Assembly: GCA_903868595.1 (NCBI GenBank)
Contig: CAIPVV010000042.1
Coordinates: 62,001 to 126,000 of the forward strand
Length of the DNA stretch: 64,000 nucleotides
Reading direction: 5' to 3'
From: an uncultured Pseudomonadota bacterium
Lineage (GTDB): Bacteria > Pseudomonadota > Gammaproteobacteria > Steroidobacterales > Steroidobacteraceae
Positions within the stretch are counted from its first letter, which is position 1. Each line of letters opens with the position of its first letter. Of this stretch, positions 1-11,155 are shown piece by piece. The notes beneath the pieces were generated by a model. That model saw only the letters and a list, made by a program, of their open reading frames with translations. It made no database searches and was not told the origin of the DNA. Both the position numbers and the translations under genes were made by a program.

Positions 1-1190
1 AGCTGCAGCACGGTTCGCGCCGGGACATCGAGGAGGTCATGGCTGACCTGCGCGCGCAGGTCGCGGCGCGGGTTCCCGGTCTGAACATCGAGACGGCGCA
101 GCTCATGGAGGATCTGATCGGCGACCTCACGGCGGTGCCGCAGCCGGTGGAGGTCAAGCTCTTTGGCCCAGACCTTGAGGCCCTGCGTGCGCAGGGCCGG
201 GCCGTTGCCAAGCGGCTGGCTAAGGTGCCTGGAGCGGTTGAGATCCGTGACGGCGTGGTGATCGCGGGCGACGCGCTCGAGATACACCTGGATCCGGTGC
301 GCGTGGCGCAGGAGGGCCTGACGGCGGAAGCCGTCGCGGCGCAGCTGGAGTCGCTCGTCGGCGGTTCGCTGGCCGGGAAGATCCTGGTAGGGGAGAAGCT
401 GGTCGGCATCCGCCTGCACACGCCGGGCGCGCTGCGGGATCGCGTGGAGGCGCTGGGTGATCTGCAACTGCGCGCCCCGGACGGCCACCTGCTGGCCCTG
501 CGCCGGGTTGCGACGATACGAACTGCTGCCGGTCAGGCGCAGGTCGTGCGCGAAGACCTGGCGCAGATGGTCGCCGTCACGGCGCGACTGGAGGGACGGG
601 ACCTGGGCTCGGCGATGAGCGATGTCCAGCAGGCCGTGCGCGACATGCACCTGCCGTCGTCCATTCGCGTGGAGTATGGCGGGCTCTACCGGGAGCAGCA
701 GGCTTCCTTCCGGGGTCTGGCCGTCGTGTTCGTGACTGCGCTGTTGCTGGTGACGGCGCTGCTGCTCTACCTGTACGAGCAATGGGCGATCGTGCTGTCC
801 ATCCTTGCCACGATCGGTGCATCGGTCAGCGCGGTATTCATTGGTCTGTGGGTCACGGGGACGGAGCTGGATATCTCGGCGCTCATGGGCCTTACGATGG
901 TCGTGGGCATCGTGGCGGAAGTGGCGATCTTCTTCTTCGCCGAGATCTCCACCGGCCAGCAGTCGGACGCGAGCCAGGTGATCCAGGCGGGCAGCCGGCG
1001 CCTGCGACCCATCTTGATGACCTCGCTCATCGCGGTCCTGGCGCTGCTGCCGCTCGCCCTGGGCCTGGGCAACGGCGCCTCGATGCAGACCCCGCTGGCC
1101 ATTGCCATCATCTCCGGGCTCGTGGCTGCCGTGCCGCTCGTGCTCCTGTTCATGCCATCGCTATACTGGCGGCTCAAGGATCACGGCTAG
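1..1190 (+). CDS. RND efflux transporter permease subunit, C-terminal part (5' end outside window)
   Basis: The frame is open from base 3, so the gene starts before the window and only about the last 395 residues are seen. The visible part has a periplasmic porter-type region with LFGPDLEAL and a hydrophobic C-terminal bundle starting near base 715. That bundle contains the MVVGIVAEVAIFFFAE helix typical of the CusA/CzcA-like side of the RND superfamily, and ends YWRLKDHG. Such proteins are proton-driven inner-membrane pumps that work with a periplasmic adaptor and an outer-membrane channel. Partner genes would lie to the left and are not visible. The substrate (heavy metal or organic) cannot be fixed from this fragment. 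A copper-type ATPase lies 5.6 kb downstream, but a link is only inference. Confidence 0.88.
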   Translation, partial: LQHGSRRDIEEVMADLRAQVAARVPGLNIETAQLMEDLIGDLTAVPQPVEVKLFGPDLEALRAQGRAVAKRLAKVPGAVEIRDGVVIAGDALEIHLDPVRVAQEGLTAEAVAAQLESLVGGSLAGKILVGEKLVGIRLHTPGALRDRVEALGDLQLRAPDGHLLALRRVATIRTAAGQAQVVREDLAQMVAVTARLEGRDLGSAMSDVQQAVRDMHLPSSIRVEYGGLYREQQASFRGLAVVFVTALLLVTALLLYLYEQWAIVLSILATIGASVSAVFIGLWVTGTELDISALMGLTMVVGIVAEVAIFFFAEISTGQQSDASQVIQAGSRRLRPILMTSLIAVLALLPLALGLGNGASMQTPLAIAIISGLVAAVPLVLLFMPSLYWRLKDHG

Positions 1191-1205
1191 CCAGGGTGTC
1201 TGCCG

Positions 1206-1808
1206 ATGTCAGCGTATTGGGACGAGCGATATGGCCGCGAGGGCTACTACTACGGCACGCAGCCCAACGACTTTCTGGTGGCGCAGGCGGCGCGCATGGC
1301 CCCTGGCGGGCGGGTGCTCTGCCTGGGCGAGGGCGAGGGTCGCAATGCCGTGTGGCTGGCCGAGCAGGGCTATGCCGTGCTGGCCATCGACCAGTCGCAG
1401 GTCGGCTTGGCCAAGGCAGCAGCCTGGGCTGCCGAGCGGGGCGTCCGCCTGCCGGCGCAGTGTGCCGACCTCGCTGACTATCAGGTGACCCCGGGTCACT
1501 GGGACGCCATCGTCAGTATCTGGTGTCACCTGCCGGACGGCTTGCGCCGGGACGTACACCGACGTTGCGTGCGCGGCCTTGCCCCGGGCGGCGTGATCAT
1601 CCTGGAAGCCTACACGCCAGAGCAGTTGCGCCACCGGACCGGGGGGCCGACCAGCCTGGACCTGCTGCCGACGCTGGCGCTGCTGCGCGAGGATTTCCAA
1701 GGCCTGCAGATCCTGCACGGCGAGGAGTGCGAGCGCCACGTGGCCGAAGGGAGCCGGCACCTGGGCCTCAGTGCCGTCGTGCAGGTCGTGGCGCAGAGGG
1801 CGGTCTGA
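1206..1808 (+). CDS. Class I SAM-dependent methyltransferase (TehB-like)
   Basis: A 200-residue soluble protein. It has an N-terminal YGTQPNDFL segment (residues 16-24), then the SAM-binding motif I LCLGEGEGRNAVWLA (residues 38-52) and an acidic residue ending strand 2 (AIDQS, 60-64). This is the layout of small TehB/UbiE-type methyltransferases. The gene starts 16 bases after the RND pump gene stops, on the same strand, so co-transcription is likely. No strong Shine-Dalgarno sequence is seen before the ATG. The substrate is unknown. TehB relatives methylate tellurite or small thiols, and a detoxification role beside an efflux pump is a reasonable inference, no more. Confidence 0.85.
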   Translation: MSAYWDERYGREGYYYGTQPNDFLVAQAARMAPGGRVLCLGEGEGRNAVWLAEQGYAVLAIDQSQVGLAKAAAWAAERGVRLPAQCADLADYQVTPGHWDAIVSIWCHLPDGLRRDVHRRCVRGLAPGGVIILEAYTPEQLRHRTGGPTSLDLLPTLALLREDFQGLQILHGEECERHVAEGSRHLGLSAVVQVVAQRAV

Positions 1809-1881
1809 CCGCCAGGTCGTTATCGCCGGGCGGCGGCGATCCCCTGCCCTCCCGGCCGGCGTTCTTTACAGGAGACTGTCT

Positions 1882-5212
<3,331 letters not shown>

Positions 5213-5220
<8 letters not shown>

Positions 5221-5350
5221 GTTCGAAGCGGTTGAGTTCGCGGTGCTTGCGCACGCGGCGGGCGTTGAAGACCCGGCCATCGGCCGCGATGTAGACGCCG
5301 GGCGGCGAGCGCTGCACACCGCACGCTGGCCGATGGCCGCACCGCCTCCC
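5213..5350 (-). pseudogene. Possible short gene remnant downstream of the rhamnosidase
   Basis: On the minus strand a 46-codon frame with strongly GC3-biased codons ends at 5213. It includes PPGVYIAADGRVFNARRVRK and finishes with a basic tail. An in-frame TGA lies upstream and no ATG is present, only an internal GTG. I do not recognise the family. It could be the 3' end of a decayed gene, or simply a high-GC open frame. The rest of the 265-base gap between the rhamnosidase and the oxidoreductase gene shows nothing I can name. Confidence 0.2.
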
Positions 5351-5485
5351 TCAAGGAGGTCGTGGCCGCGCCGCGGCCCCGGGGTGCGCCCTCGATCGTC
5401 AAATCCGCAGTGATGCGCGTGGATCCGGTCGCCCCGACGGATGCGGCTGCCAGGCCACAGCCGGTCGGTGGCGGCGCGGACGCCC

Positions 5486-6472
5486 CTACACGGTGACGAT
5501 GACCTTGCCGACCTGCTGGTTGCTCTCCAGGTAGCGGTGGGCGTCCGCGATCTGGGCCAGCGGGAACGTCTTGGCGATGACCGGCTTCAAGTGACCTGCG
5601 GCCAGGCCCCGCAGGATCAACTCCTTCACCCGGGCAAAGCGCGCCGGGTGATGACTGATGTAGGACAGCACCCAGCCGCGCAGGCTCAGTGACTTCAGCG
5701 CCGCCGGCCAGTGCGGGTAGGGCGTCGGCTGGCCGCTCAGGCTGCCGTAGATGATCAGGATGCCTCCCTCGGCCATTGCATTGGCGAGTGTCTCCACGTA
5801 GGGGCCGCCAACCGGGTCGAACACGACGCGCGCGCCCTTGCCGGAGGTGATGCGCAGCACTTCGGCGGCCACATCGCACTCGGCGCTGGCCACGACGTGT
5901 CGGGCACCCTGCGCCTTGAGGGCCTCTGCTTTCGTGCTGTGGCGGGTGAGGGCAATGGGCTCCGCGCCCACCCAGTTGGCGATCTGGATCGCCGCCAGGC
6001 CGACGCTGCTGGAGGCGGCGGGTATCAACACGTAGTCGCCCACGGCCGCCCTGCCGGCCTCGACGATGCCGAAGGCCGTCAGGTACTGCATCCAGACCGA
6101 GGCGGCCTCGACGGGGGAGAGGTTCTGCGGCGCCGGCAGCACGCTGCGTGCCGGCACGATCGCCTGTTCTCCATAGACTCCGTACTCCCCGAGCCGGTAG
6201 GTCGGGATGACGCACACGGGATCGCCCACGGCGAAGCCGGTGACGCCGGCTCCGAGGGCTTCGACCTGGCCGGCGGCTTCATAGCCGAGCAGCGACGGCA
6301 GTTTCGGCTGGTGCAGGTAGCCGCCGGAGCGATACATCGCTTCGGAGCGATTCAGGCCGATGGCCTGCACGCGGATCCGAAGTTCGCCAGCGCCGGGCTC
6401 GCCGACGTCGGCATCCTCCAGCTGCAGGACTTCCGGTCCACCGGTCTTGTATAGGCGTACGATCTTGCTCAT
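5486..6472 (-). CDS. Zinc-independent medium-chain alcohol dehydrogenase / quinone oxidoreductase
   Basis: A 328-residue cytosolic NAD(P)H-dependent oxidoreductase of the MDR superfamily. The start at 6472 gives MSKIVRLYKTGGPEVLQLED, the usual first strand of quinone oxidoreductases, and has GGGAG upstream; longer frames add non-homologous sequence. The N-terminal GroES-like fold has GYEAAGQVEALGAGV. The Rossmann fold carries SSSVGLAAIQIANWVGAEP near residues 145-165, and GKVIVTV closes the protein. The structural-zinc cysteines of true alcohol dehydrogenases are missing, which fits the quinone oxidoreductase or enoyl reductase branch. It stands alone and diverges from the metal ATPase gene. 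The physiological substrate cannot be told. Confidence 0.88.
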   Translation of the reverse strand: MSKIVRLYKTGGPEVLQLEDADVGEPGAGELRIRVQAIGLNRSEAMYRSGGYLHQPKLPSLLGYEAAGQVEALGAGVTGFAVGDPVCVIPTYRLGEYGVYGEQAIVPARSVLPAPQNLSPVEAASVWMQYLTAFGIVEAGRAAVGDYVLIPAASSSVGLAAIQIANWVGAEPIALTRHSTKAEALKAQGARHVVASAECDVAAEVLRITSGKGARVVFDPVGGPYVETLANAMAEGGILIIYGSLSGQPTPYPHWPAALKSLSLRGWVLSYISHHPARFARVKELILRGLAAGHLKPVIAKTFPLAQIADAHRYLESNQQVGKVIVTV

Positions 6473-6607
6473 CAGCAGCTCACTCCCGAACGTGTTGGGT
6501 GTTGCCGTCCTATCCAGGCCAGCCGTGGTGCCTCGCAGATACGGCGACGATGTGTCTGCCGCCAATGAGAGGGGGGCGGCGGGTGAAAATCAAGCGGGAT
6601 ATCCATC

Positions 6608-6641
6608 TTGAATCCGCCCGCCGGCGGAGGGACCCTGTAAA
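6608..6641 (+). promoter_or_regulatory. Inverted repeat between promoter-like hexamers upstream of the metal ATPase
   Basis: A perfect dyad TCCGCC-CGCC-GGCGGA (6613-6628) lies between TTGAAT (6608-6613) and TGTAAA (6636-6641), about 130 bases before the copper-type ATPase gene. A dyad between -35 and -10 boxes is how MerR-family metal sensors such as CueR bind. However, the spacer here is 22 bases rather than the usual 19-20, so the assignment is weak. Confidence 0.2.
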
Positions 6642-6768
6642 CGGGACGGCGCGAACCTGACGAGCCGGCTCGTCGGCGTGGCTGCCCCGGCGTCGGGCTC
6701 GGTGTTCGCCTCGCGGCCAGATCGCCCCGGGGGCCGCCCGCCTACCCGGTTCCAGGCCGAGGCGCCTC

Positions 6769-9048
6769 ATGAAAGATCCTGTCTGTGGAATGAACGTGAC
6801 CGAGGCCTCGCCGCACCAGCTTGTGCGGGGGACGCAGCACTTCTATTTCTGTGGTGCCCGCTGTCGGGAGCGGTTTGCCGCGGATCCCCCGAAATACCTG
6901 GCTGCGCCGGAGCAGGCGACGCCGCGCGAGTCGGCGCCGCCGGCGCCCAAGGGGACCGTCTACGTTTGCCCCATGCACCCGGCGGTGCACCAGGACCGCC
7001 CCGGCCAGTGTCCCCGGTGCGGCATGGCGCTGGAGCTGGCGCTGCCGGACCTCACGGAGCACCAGAATCCCGAGCTCGTGGATTTCACACGACGCTTCTG
7101 GAGAACCCTGCCGCTGACCGGGGTCGTGTTTGCGCTGGCGATGTGGGGCGGGCCAGCCCACGGGGTCTTGATGGCCTACCAGAGCTGGCTGGAGCTGCTG
7201 CTGGCATCCCCGGTCGTGCTGTGGGCCGGCGGGCCGCTGTTCCAGCGGGGATGGCTGTCGCTGCGGCATCGCAGTCCCAACATGTGGACCTTGATCTCGC
7301 TGGGGGCGGGTGCCGCGTTTCTGTACAGCGTGGTCGCAACCGTCCTTCCCGGAGCCTTTCCCGCGGCCGTGCAATCCATGGGGCGGACGGCCGTCTATTT
7401 CGAGGCGGCGGCGGTCATTATCTCCCTCGCCCTGCTCGGACAGATGCTGGAGCTGCGGGCGCGCTCCCGAACCGCCTCGGCGATTCGCGCGCTGCTGAAG
7501 CTTGCCCCGAAGACCGCACGGCGCATCCGCGCCGATGGCGTGGAGGAGGATGTCGCGCTGGAGGCCGTTAAGGCGGGCGATGTGCTGCGCGTCCGGCCCG
7601 GCGACAAGGTCCCGGTCGACGGCCTGACCCTGTCCGGCGCGAGCACGGTGGAGGAGTCCCTGATCAGCGGCGAGTCCTTGCCCGCGGCCAAGGGCCCGGG
7701 GGATCCCCTCATCGGGGGAACGCTGAACGGGGCCGGCACGCTGACCCTGCGGGCCGAACGGGTGGGCGCCGAGACCCTGTTGGCACAGATCGTCCAGCTC
7801 GTCGCCCAGGCGCAGCGCAGCCGTGCGCCGCTGCAGCGACTGGCTGACGTGGTGGCAGGCTATTTCGCCGAAGCCGTCGTGGTCATCGCGCTGGTGACGT
7901 TCGCCGCGTGGCTGTACTGGGGGCCGCAGCCCAGTTGGCTGTACGGACTCCTCAGCGCCGTCTCCGTCCTGATCATCGCGTGCCCCTGTGCCCTGGGGCT
8001 GGCCACGCCGATGTCCATCATGGTGGCCAGCGGTCGGGGCGCCATGCAGGGCGTGCTGTTCAAGGACGCGGTCGCCATCGAACGCCTGGGCAGCGTGGAT
8101 ACCCTGGTACTGGATAAGACCGGTACGTTGACGCAGGGCCGGCCTGAGGTGACCCAGGTGATCGCGGCAGCGGGCTTTGCGCAGGGGGAGGTCCTGCAGC
8201 TCTCGGCCAGCCTGGAACAGGGCAGCGAACACCCGCTGGGGTCGGCGCTGGTGCGGGCAGCCCGCGAGAAGGCCCTGGAGCTGGACGTCCCGCAGCAGTT
8301 TCTCTCCACGGCCGGCTCGGGCGTTGCCGGCAGGGTGAACGGCCGGGCGCTGCGGCTCGGCAGCGCGGCGCTGCTCGGGGAGGTTGGTATTTCGGTGCAG
8401 GCGCTGCAGGCGGATGCCCAGAGGCTGCAGCAGCGCGGCGCGAGCGTGGTGTACCTGGCCGTGGACGGCCACCTGGCTGGCCTTCTCGCGGTTGCAGACC
8501 CCATCAAGGCAACGACCGCAGCGGCACTCACGACGCTGCGCAACGCGGGTCTTCGCATCGTCATGGCCACGGGTGACAGCCTGGCCACGGCCTGCTTCGT
8601 GGCCCAGGCGCTCGCCATCGAGACCGTGCATGCGCAGGTCAAGCCCGCGGGGAAGCTGGAGTTGGTGGCTGCGCTGCAGGCGGCCGGACATGTGGTCGCG
8701 ATGGCCGGCGACGGGGTAAACGATGCCCCTGCACTTGCCAAGGCCGACGTGGGCATCGCCATGGGCACCGGTACGGACGTGGCGCTGCACAGCGCCGCTA
8801 TTACCCTGGTCAAGGGTGATCTCAACGGGATCGTCAGGGCGCTGGAGTTGTCCAAGGCAACCGTGCGCAACATGCACCAGAACCTCGCCTTCGCGCTGCT
8901 GTACAACGCGCTGGGGATCCCGTTGGCCGCGGGGGCGTTGTATCCGCTGACCGGCATGCTCCTCTCGCCCATGATTGCCGCGCTGGCGATGACTTTCAGT
9001 TCCGTCTCGGTCGTCGGCAATGCCTTGAGGCTGCGGCTGAAGCACTAG
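6769..9048 (+). CDS. P1B-type heavy-metal ATPase, probably Cu(I)-exporting, with YHS domain
   Basis: A 759-residue inner-membrane pump. N-terminal domains in order: a YHS domain (about 1-45, with DPVCGM and YFCGARC), then a short heavy-metal-binding domain (65-88, YVCPMHP...CPRCGM). It lacks the classic CxxC HMA domain. The catalytic core has actuator SGES (300-303), the intramembrane CPC metal site (405-407), the phosphorylated aspartate in DKTGT (D449), HP (488-489) and GDGVND (647-652). Late helices contain LLYNALG and MTFSSVSVV, which match the Cu(I)-ATPase subgroup. It presumably extrudes cytosolic copper or silver at the cost of ATP. No copper chaperone or CueR gene is adjacent. Metal specificity is inferred from the membrane motifs. 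Confidence 0.93.
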   Translation: MKDPVCGMNVTEASPHQLVRGTQHFYFCGARCRERFAADPPKYLAAPEQATPRESAPPAPKGTVYVCPMHPAVHQDRPGQCPRCGMALELALPDLTEHQNPELVDFTRRFWRTLPLTGVVFALAMWGGPAHGVLMAYQSWLELLLASPVVLWAGGPLFQRGWLSLRHRSPNMWTLISLGAGAAFLYSVVATVLPGAFPAAVQSMGRTAVYFEAAAVIISLALLGQMLELRARSRTASAIRALLKLAPKTARRIRADGVEEDVALEAVKAGDVLRVRPGDKVPVDGLTLSGASTVEESLISGESLPAAKGPGDPLIGGTLNGAGTLTLRAERVGAETLLAQIVQLVAQAQRSRAPLQRLADVVAGYFAEAVVVIALVTFAAWLYWGPQPSWLYGLLSAVSVLIIACPCALGLATPMSIMVASGRGAMQGVLFKDAVAIERLGSVDTLVLDKTGTLTQGRPEVTQVIAAAGFAQGEVLQLSASLEQGSEHPLGSALVRAAREKALELDVPQQFLSTAGSGVAGRVNGRALRLGSAALLGEVGISVQALQADAQRLQQRGASVVYLAVDGHLAGLLAVADPIKATTAAALTTLRNAGLRIVMATGDSLATACFVAQALAIETVHAQVKPAGKLELVAALQAAGHVVAMAGDGVNDAPALAKADVGIAMGTGTDVALHSAAITLVKGDLNGIVRALELSKATVRNMHQNLAFALLYNALGIPLAAGALYPLTGMLLSPMIAALAMTFSSVSVVGNALRLRLKH

Positions 9049-9091
9049 AGAGGGGAGAACGCGGATCTGGCGTTGCACAGCCCCACAGGAA

Positions 9092-9116
9092 ACGCCGCCA
9101 CCCCGGGGGGCGGCGT
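9092..9116. terminator. GC-rich hairpin between convergent genes
   Basis: ACGCCGCC (9092-9099) and GGCGGCGT (9109-9116) form a perfect 8-bp stem, with ACCCCGGGG between them. It sits just past the metal ATPase stop and just past the stop of the opposing SYLF gene, so it could end transcription in both directions. No T-tract follows on either strand. Confidence 0.4.
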
Positions 9117-9119
9117 GGC

Positions 9120-9737
9120 TCAAGCTGCGGCGTGCCGCGGCCGCGCCGGCACTGGCGCTGGCTCGGCGCGCTCTTTGTGCTGGAAGGAGAACTTCTGGCC
9201 GGCCAGCGTGGCGTTGTACATCAGGCCGCCCTTGGCGATCGTGAAGATGGCCATGCCCTGGTGGTACTCACCCTCGGTCTTGGCGTTGCCGCGATCCGTG
9301 CTGGCCGCGGCGTTGGCGCCTTCCGTGCCCGCACTGGCCGATGCCGCTGCGGTAATCACGATCGCGCCGACGTCACCACTGAATTGAAAGTTACCGGACG
9401 TGAATTCATCCAGCGCGGCCTTGTTGTCGAAGAAGATGATTTCGCTGTACGCCTGGCCGCCGGCCTGCAAGCCGATGCTGACCTGGTTCATCGTGACCTT
9501 GCCGATGCGTTGCCCATGGTCGTAGACGTGGCCGGAGCCATGCGCTGCGCCGATGCCGAGCCCGCCCTTGCCGATGGTCGGGAAGACGGCATAGCCGTAG
9601 CTGTTGTCGAAGTAGGCGCTACTCTCGTGCGAATGCTTGAATAGGCGGACCGTGTCCTGGTCGTTGGCCGCGTATGCGGTCCCGACGGTGGCCATCAGCA
9701 CGGCGGTCCGCAGCAAGGTGCGAAATCTCATGGTCAT
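9120..9737 (-). CDS. SYLF/YSC84-domain lipid-binding protein, exported
   Basis: A 205-residue protein with an N-terminal signal peptide (about residues 1-23, TAVLMATVGTAYA-AND). The body is typical of SYLF (DUF500/YSC84) proteins: SYGYAVFPTIGKGGLGIGAA, GKVTMNQVSIGLQAGGQAYS and IIFFDNKAALDEFTSGNFQF. Family members bind phosphoinositides or other acidic lipids; bacterial ones are periplasmic and of unclear role. An Ala/Ser/Thr-rich insert (about residues 130-155) lies inside the domain, and the C-terminus is Ala/Pro-rich. ATG at 9737 or 9731 would serve equally. It converges on the metal ATPase gene and has no operon partner. Confidence 0.88.
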   Translation of the reverse strand: MTMRFRTLLRTAVLMATVGTAYAANDQDTVRLFKHSHESSAYFDNSYGYAVFPTIGKGGLGIGAAHGSGHVYDHGQRIGKVTMNQVSIGLQAGGQAYSEIIFFDNKAALDEFTSGNFQFSGDVGAIVITAAASASAGTEGANAAASTDRGNAKTEGEYHQGMAIFTIAKGGLMYNATLAGQKFSFQHKERAEPAPVPARPRHAAA

Positions 9738-10075
9738 TGGATAGTTCCTTGGCAGTATCAGCGGGTTCTGGCTCTAGGCCGGTCCGCACAGGTTGCGCCG
9801 CCGATACCGGCCGGGTCTGTCGCCTGGCGTACGGACGTGTCCAAGCGGGCGGGCGGACCCCGTCGCGCCGGCCGCTTGATGGCGTCCACGGGAGTTGCTC
9901 AGGGGCAGAAACACAGCCAAAATCCACGGCCGGTCGAACCTGGCGGCCGGTTCCCTGCCCGCGATCGCCGGCCGGCTTGTCGGTAGCCGCAAGCTGCAAG
10001 GCAAGGGGCAGTTGCTGCACGCCGTCGGCCGGAGAGAGGGGGATAGGTCCAGCGTCGGGGCGGGAGTCGGGATCC
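9738..10075. other. Intergenic region, no gene recognised
   Basis: These 338 bases lie between two divergent genes and must hold both promoters. I see no convincing -35/-10 pair, no RNA structure I can name, and no coding frame with family resemblance. Confidence 0.4.
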
Positions 10076-10546
10076 ATTAAAGAAGAACTTCTAAGCCAGC
10101 AGCGGATACTGCGCACCGTTGCGGCCTTCGAGGCTGCCAAGGGCCTGCTCGTGTTGTTCGCAGGCGTAGGTGTCCTGACCTTGCTGCATCGGAATGTTCG
10201 GGCTGTCGCGGAAACCTGGGTGGCACAGCTGCACCTCAACCCCGCGCATCACTACCCGCGCATTTTCCTGGATGTGGCGGCGGACGCCGGCAACGGTGGC
10301 TTGTGGACCCTCGCGGTCGCCGCGCTGGTCTATGCCAGCGTGCGCGCCATCGAGGCGTATGCCTTGTGGCATGGGCGGGCCTGGGCGCAGTGGTTCGCGG
10401 TGTTGAGCGGATCGGTGTACATCCCGTTCGAGCTTCGCGAGCTCTACCTTCATCCGGGACCCATCACCTCCGTGGCCCTGGTGATCAATATCCTGATTGT
10501 CGGGTACCTGGCCTACGGACTTCGAAAGTCAGCCGCCAAGGTCTAG
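10076..10546 (+). CDS. DUF2127 family membrane protein
   Basis: A small membrane protein of about 156 residues with hydrophobic helices: LLVLFAGVGVLTLLH, the middle of the protein around LWTLAVAALVYASVRAIEAY, WFAVLSGSVYIPFELRELY, and a final LVINILIVGYLAYGLR. The FEAAKGLLVLF opening and the YIPFELRELY segment are hallmarks of DUF2127, whose function is unknown. The start is a problem. Homologous sequence begins at an ATT codon (10076) preceded by CGGGAG, and no ATG, GTG or TTG lies in frame within the previous 90 bases. A rare ATT start, the CTG at 10106 or a lost start codon are all possible. Confidence 0.7.
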   Translation: MKEELLSQQRILRTVAAFEAAKGLLVLFAGVGVLTLLHRNVRAVAETWVAQLHLNPAHHYPRIFLDVAADAGNGGLWTLAVAALVYASVRAIEAYALWHGRAWAQWFAVLSGSVYIPFELRELYLHPGPITSVALVINILIVGYLAYGLRKSAAKV

Positions 10547-10611
10547 GCGGACCAGGCGGCGGTTTTCGCCCCGCGCACGGCGAGGCGCACAACCTGGGTA
10601 TCCACGGCCGG

Positions 10612-11010
10612 TATCCGGCCACGGCCATGGCCTCTGACGGCTGTAACCGGCATACGCAGTCCTCCGATCAGTCGGTGTCCGCGGATCTCTTCCTGCCCAA
10701 GGAGTTGGGCGGGCCGGACACGCCAGCGACGGCCACGCCGGAGCAACTGTTTGCAGCCGGCTCTGCCGCGTGCCTCGGGGGCGCGCTGGATTTCGTGGCC
10801 TCATCCAAGAAGCTCAAGGCCAAGCCCTTACCGGCTCGGTTTCGATCGGGCGTCGCGACGAAGCTGGATGTGGCCTTGAGGTCAAGTTGCTGGTGCCGGA
10901 TAGGCGCCTTGATCGGGCAATCTGGCTGGCGCTGGCTGCCGAAGCCCGCGAGCAGATCGCTCCCTACTCGCCTGCCACGCGCGGCAAGCAGGCCGGCTTG
11001 CGCGTTGCTG
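10612..11010 (+). pseudogene. ohr: Frameshifted organic hydroperoxide resistance gene (ohr/OsmC family)
   Basis: Two overlapping frames together read like one Ohr peroxidase. Frame one gives YPATAMASDG, LFLPKELGG, PEQLFAAGSAACLGGALDFV, with the first reactive cysteine codon at 10771-10773. Near base 10825 the homology jumps frame and continues as TGSVSIGRRDEAGCGLEVKL, then EQIAPYSPATRGK. In working Ohr enzymes the second stretch is VCPYSNATRGN, with the resolving cysteine; here that codon is GCT (10959-10961, alanine). No start codon precedes the conserved Y-ATA segment. Ohr normally reduces organic hydroperoxides with a Cys-Cys pair, so this copy should be inactive. The frameshift plus the missing cysteine argue for real decay rather than a single sequencing error. 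Confidence 0.75.
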
Positions 11011-11104
11011 AGGCTTCGCGAGCTCGCAGGTGGCGGGCAGCACCAGGGCGGATTCCCAGGCCTTGCTGTCCTCGTTGCTGCGCCGTTAAACACGCCGTGG
11101 GACG

Positions 11105-11127
11105 CGCCCCGGAGGGCCTCCGGGGCG
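11105..11127 (-). terminator. Strong hairpin downstream of btuB
   Basis: CGCCCCGGAG (11105-11114) and CTCCGGGGCG (11118-11127) form a 10-bp perfect stem with a 3-base loop, about 30 bases past the stop codon of the BtuB-like receptor on the minus strand. No T-tract follows, so it may be a terminator or a 3'-end stabiliser. Confidence 0.4.
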
Positions 11128-11155
11128 ATGAAACGCGCCGTCGCCGCAGGGTGTT

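Noticed and set aside
6608-6641. A CueR-type copper operator for the metal ATPase
   Set aside because: A dyad lies between promoter-like boxes, but the 22-base spacing and GC-only arms do not match CueR sites. It is kept only as a low-confidence inverted repeat.
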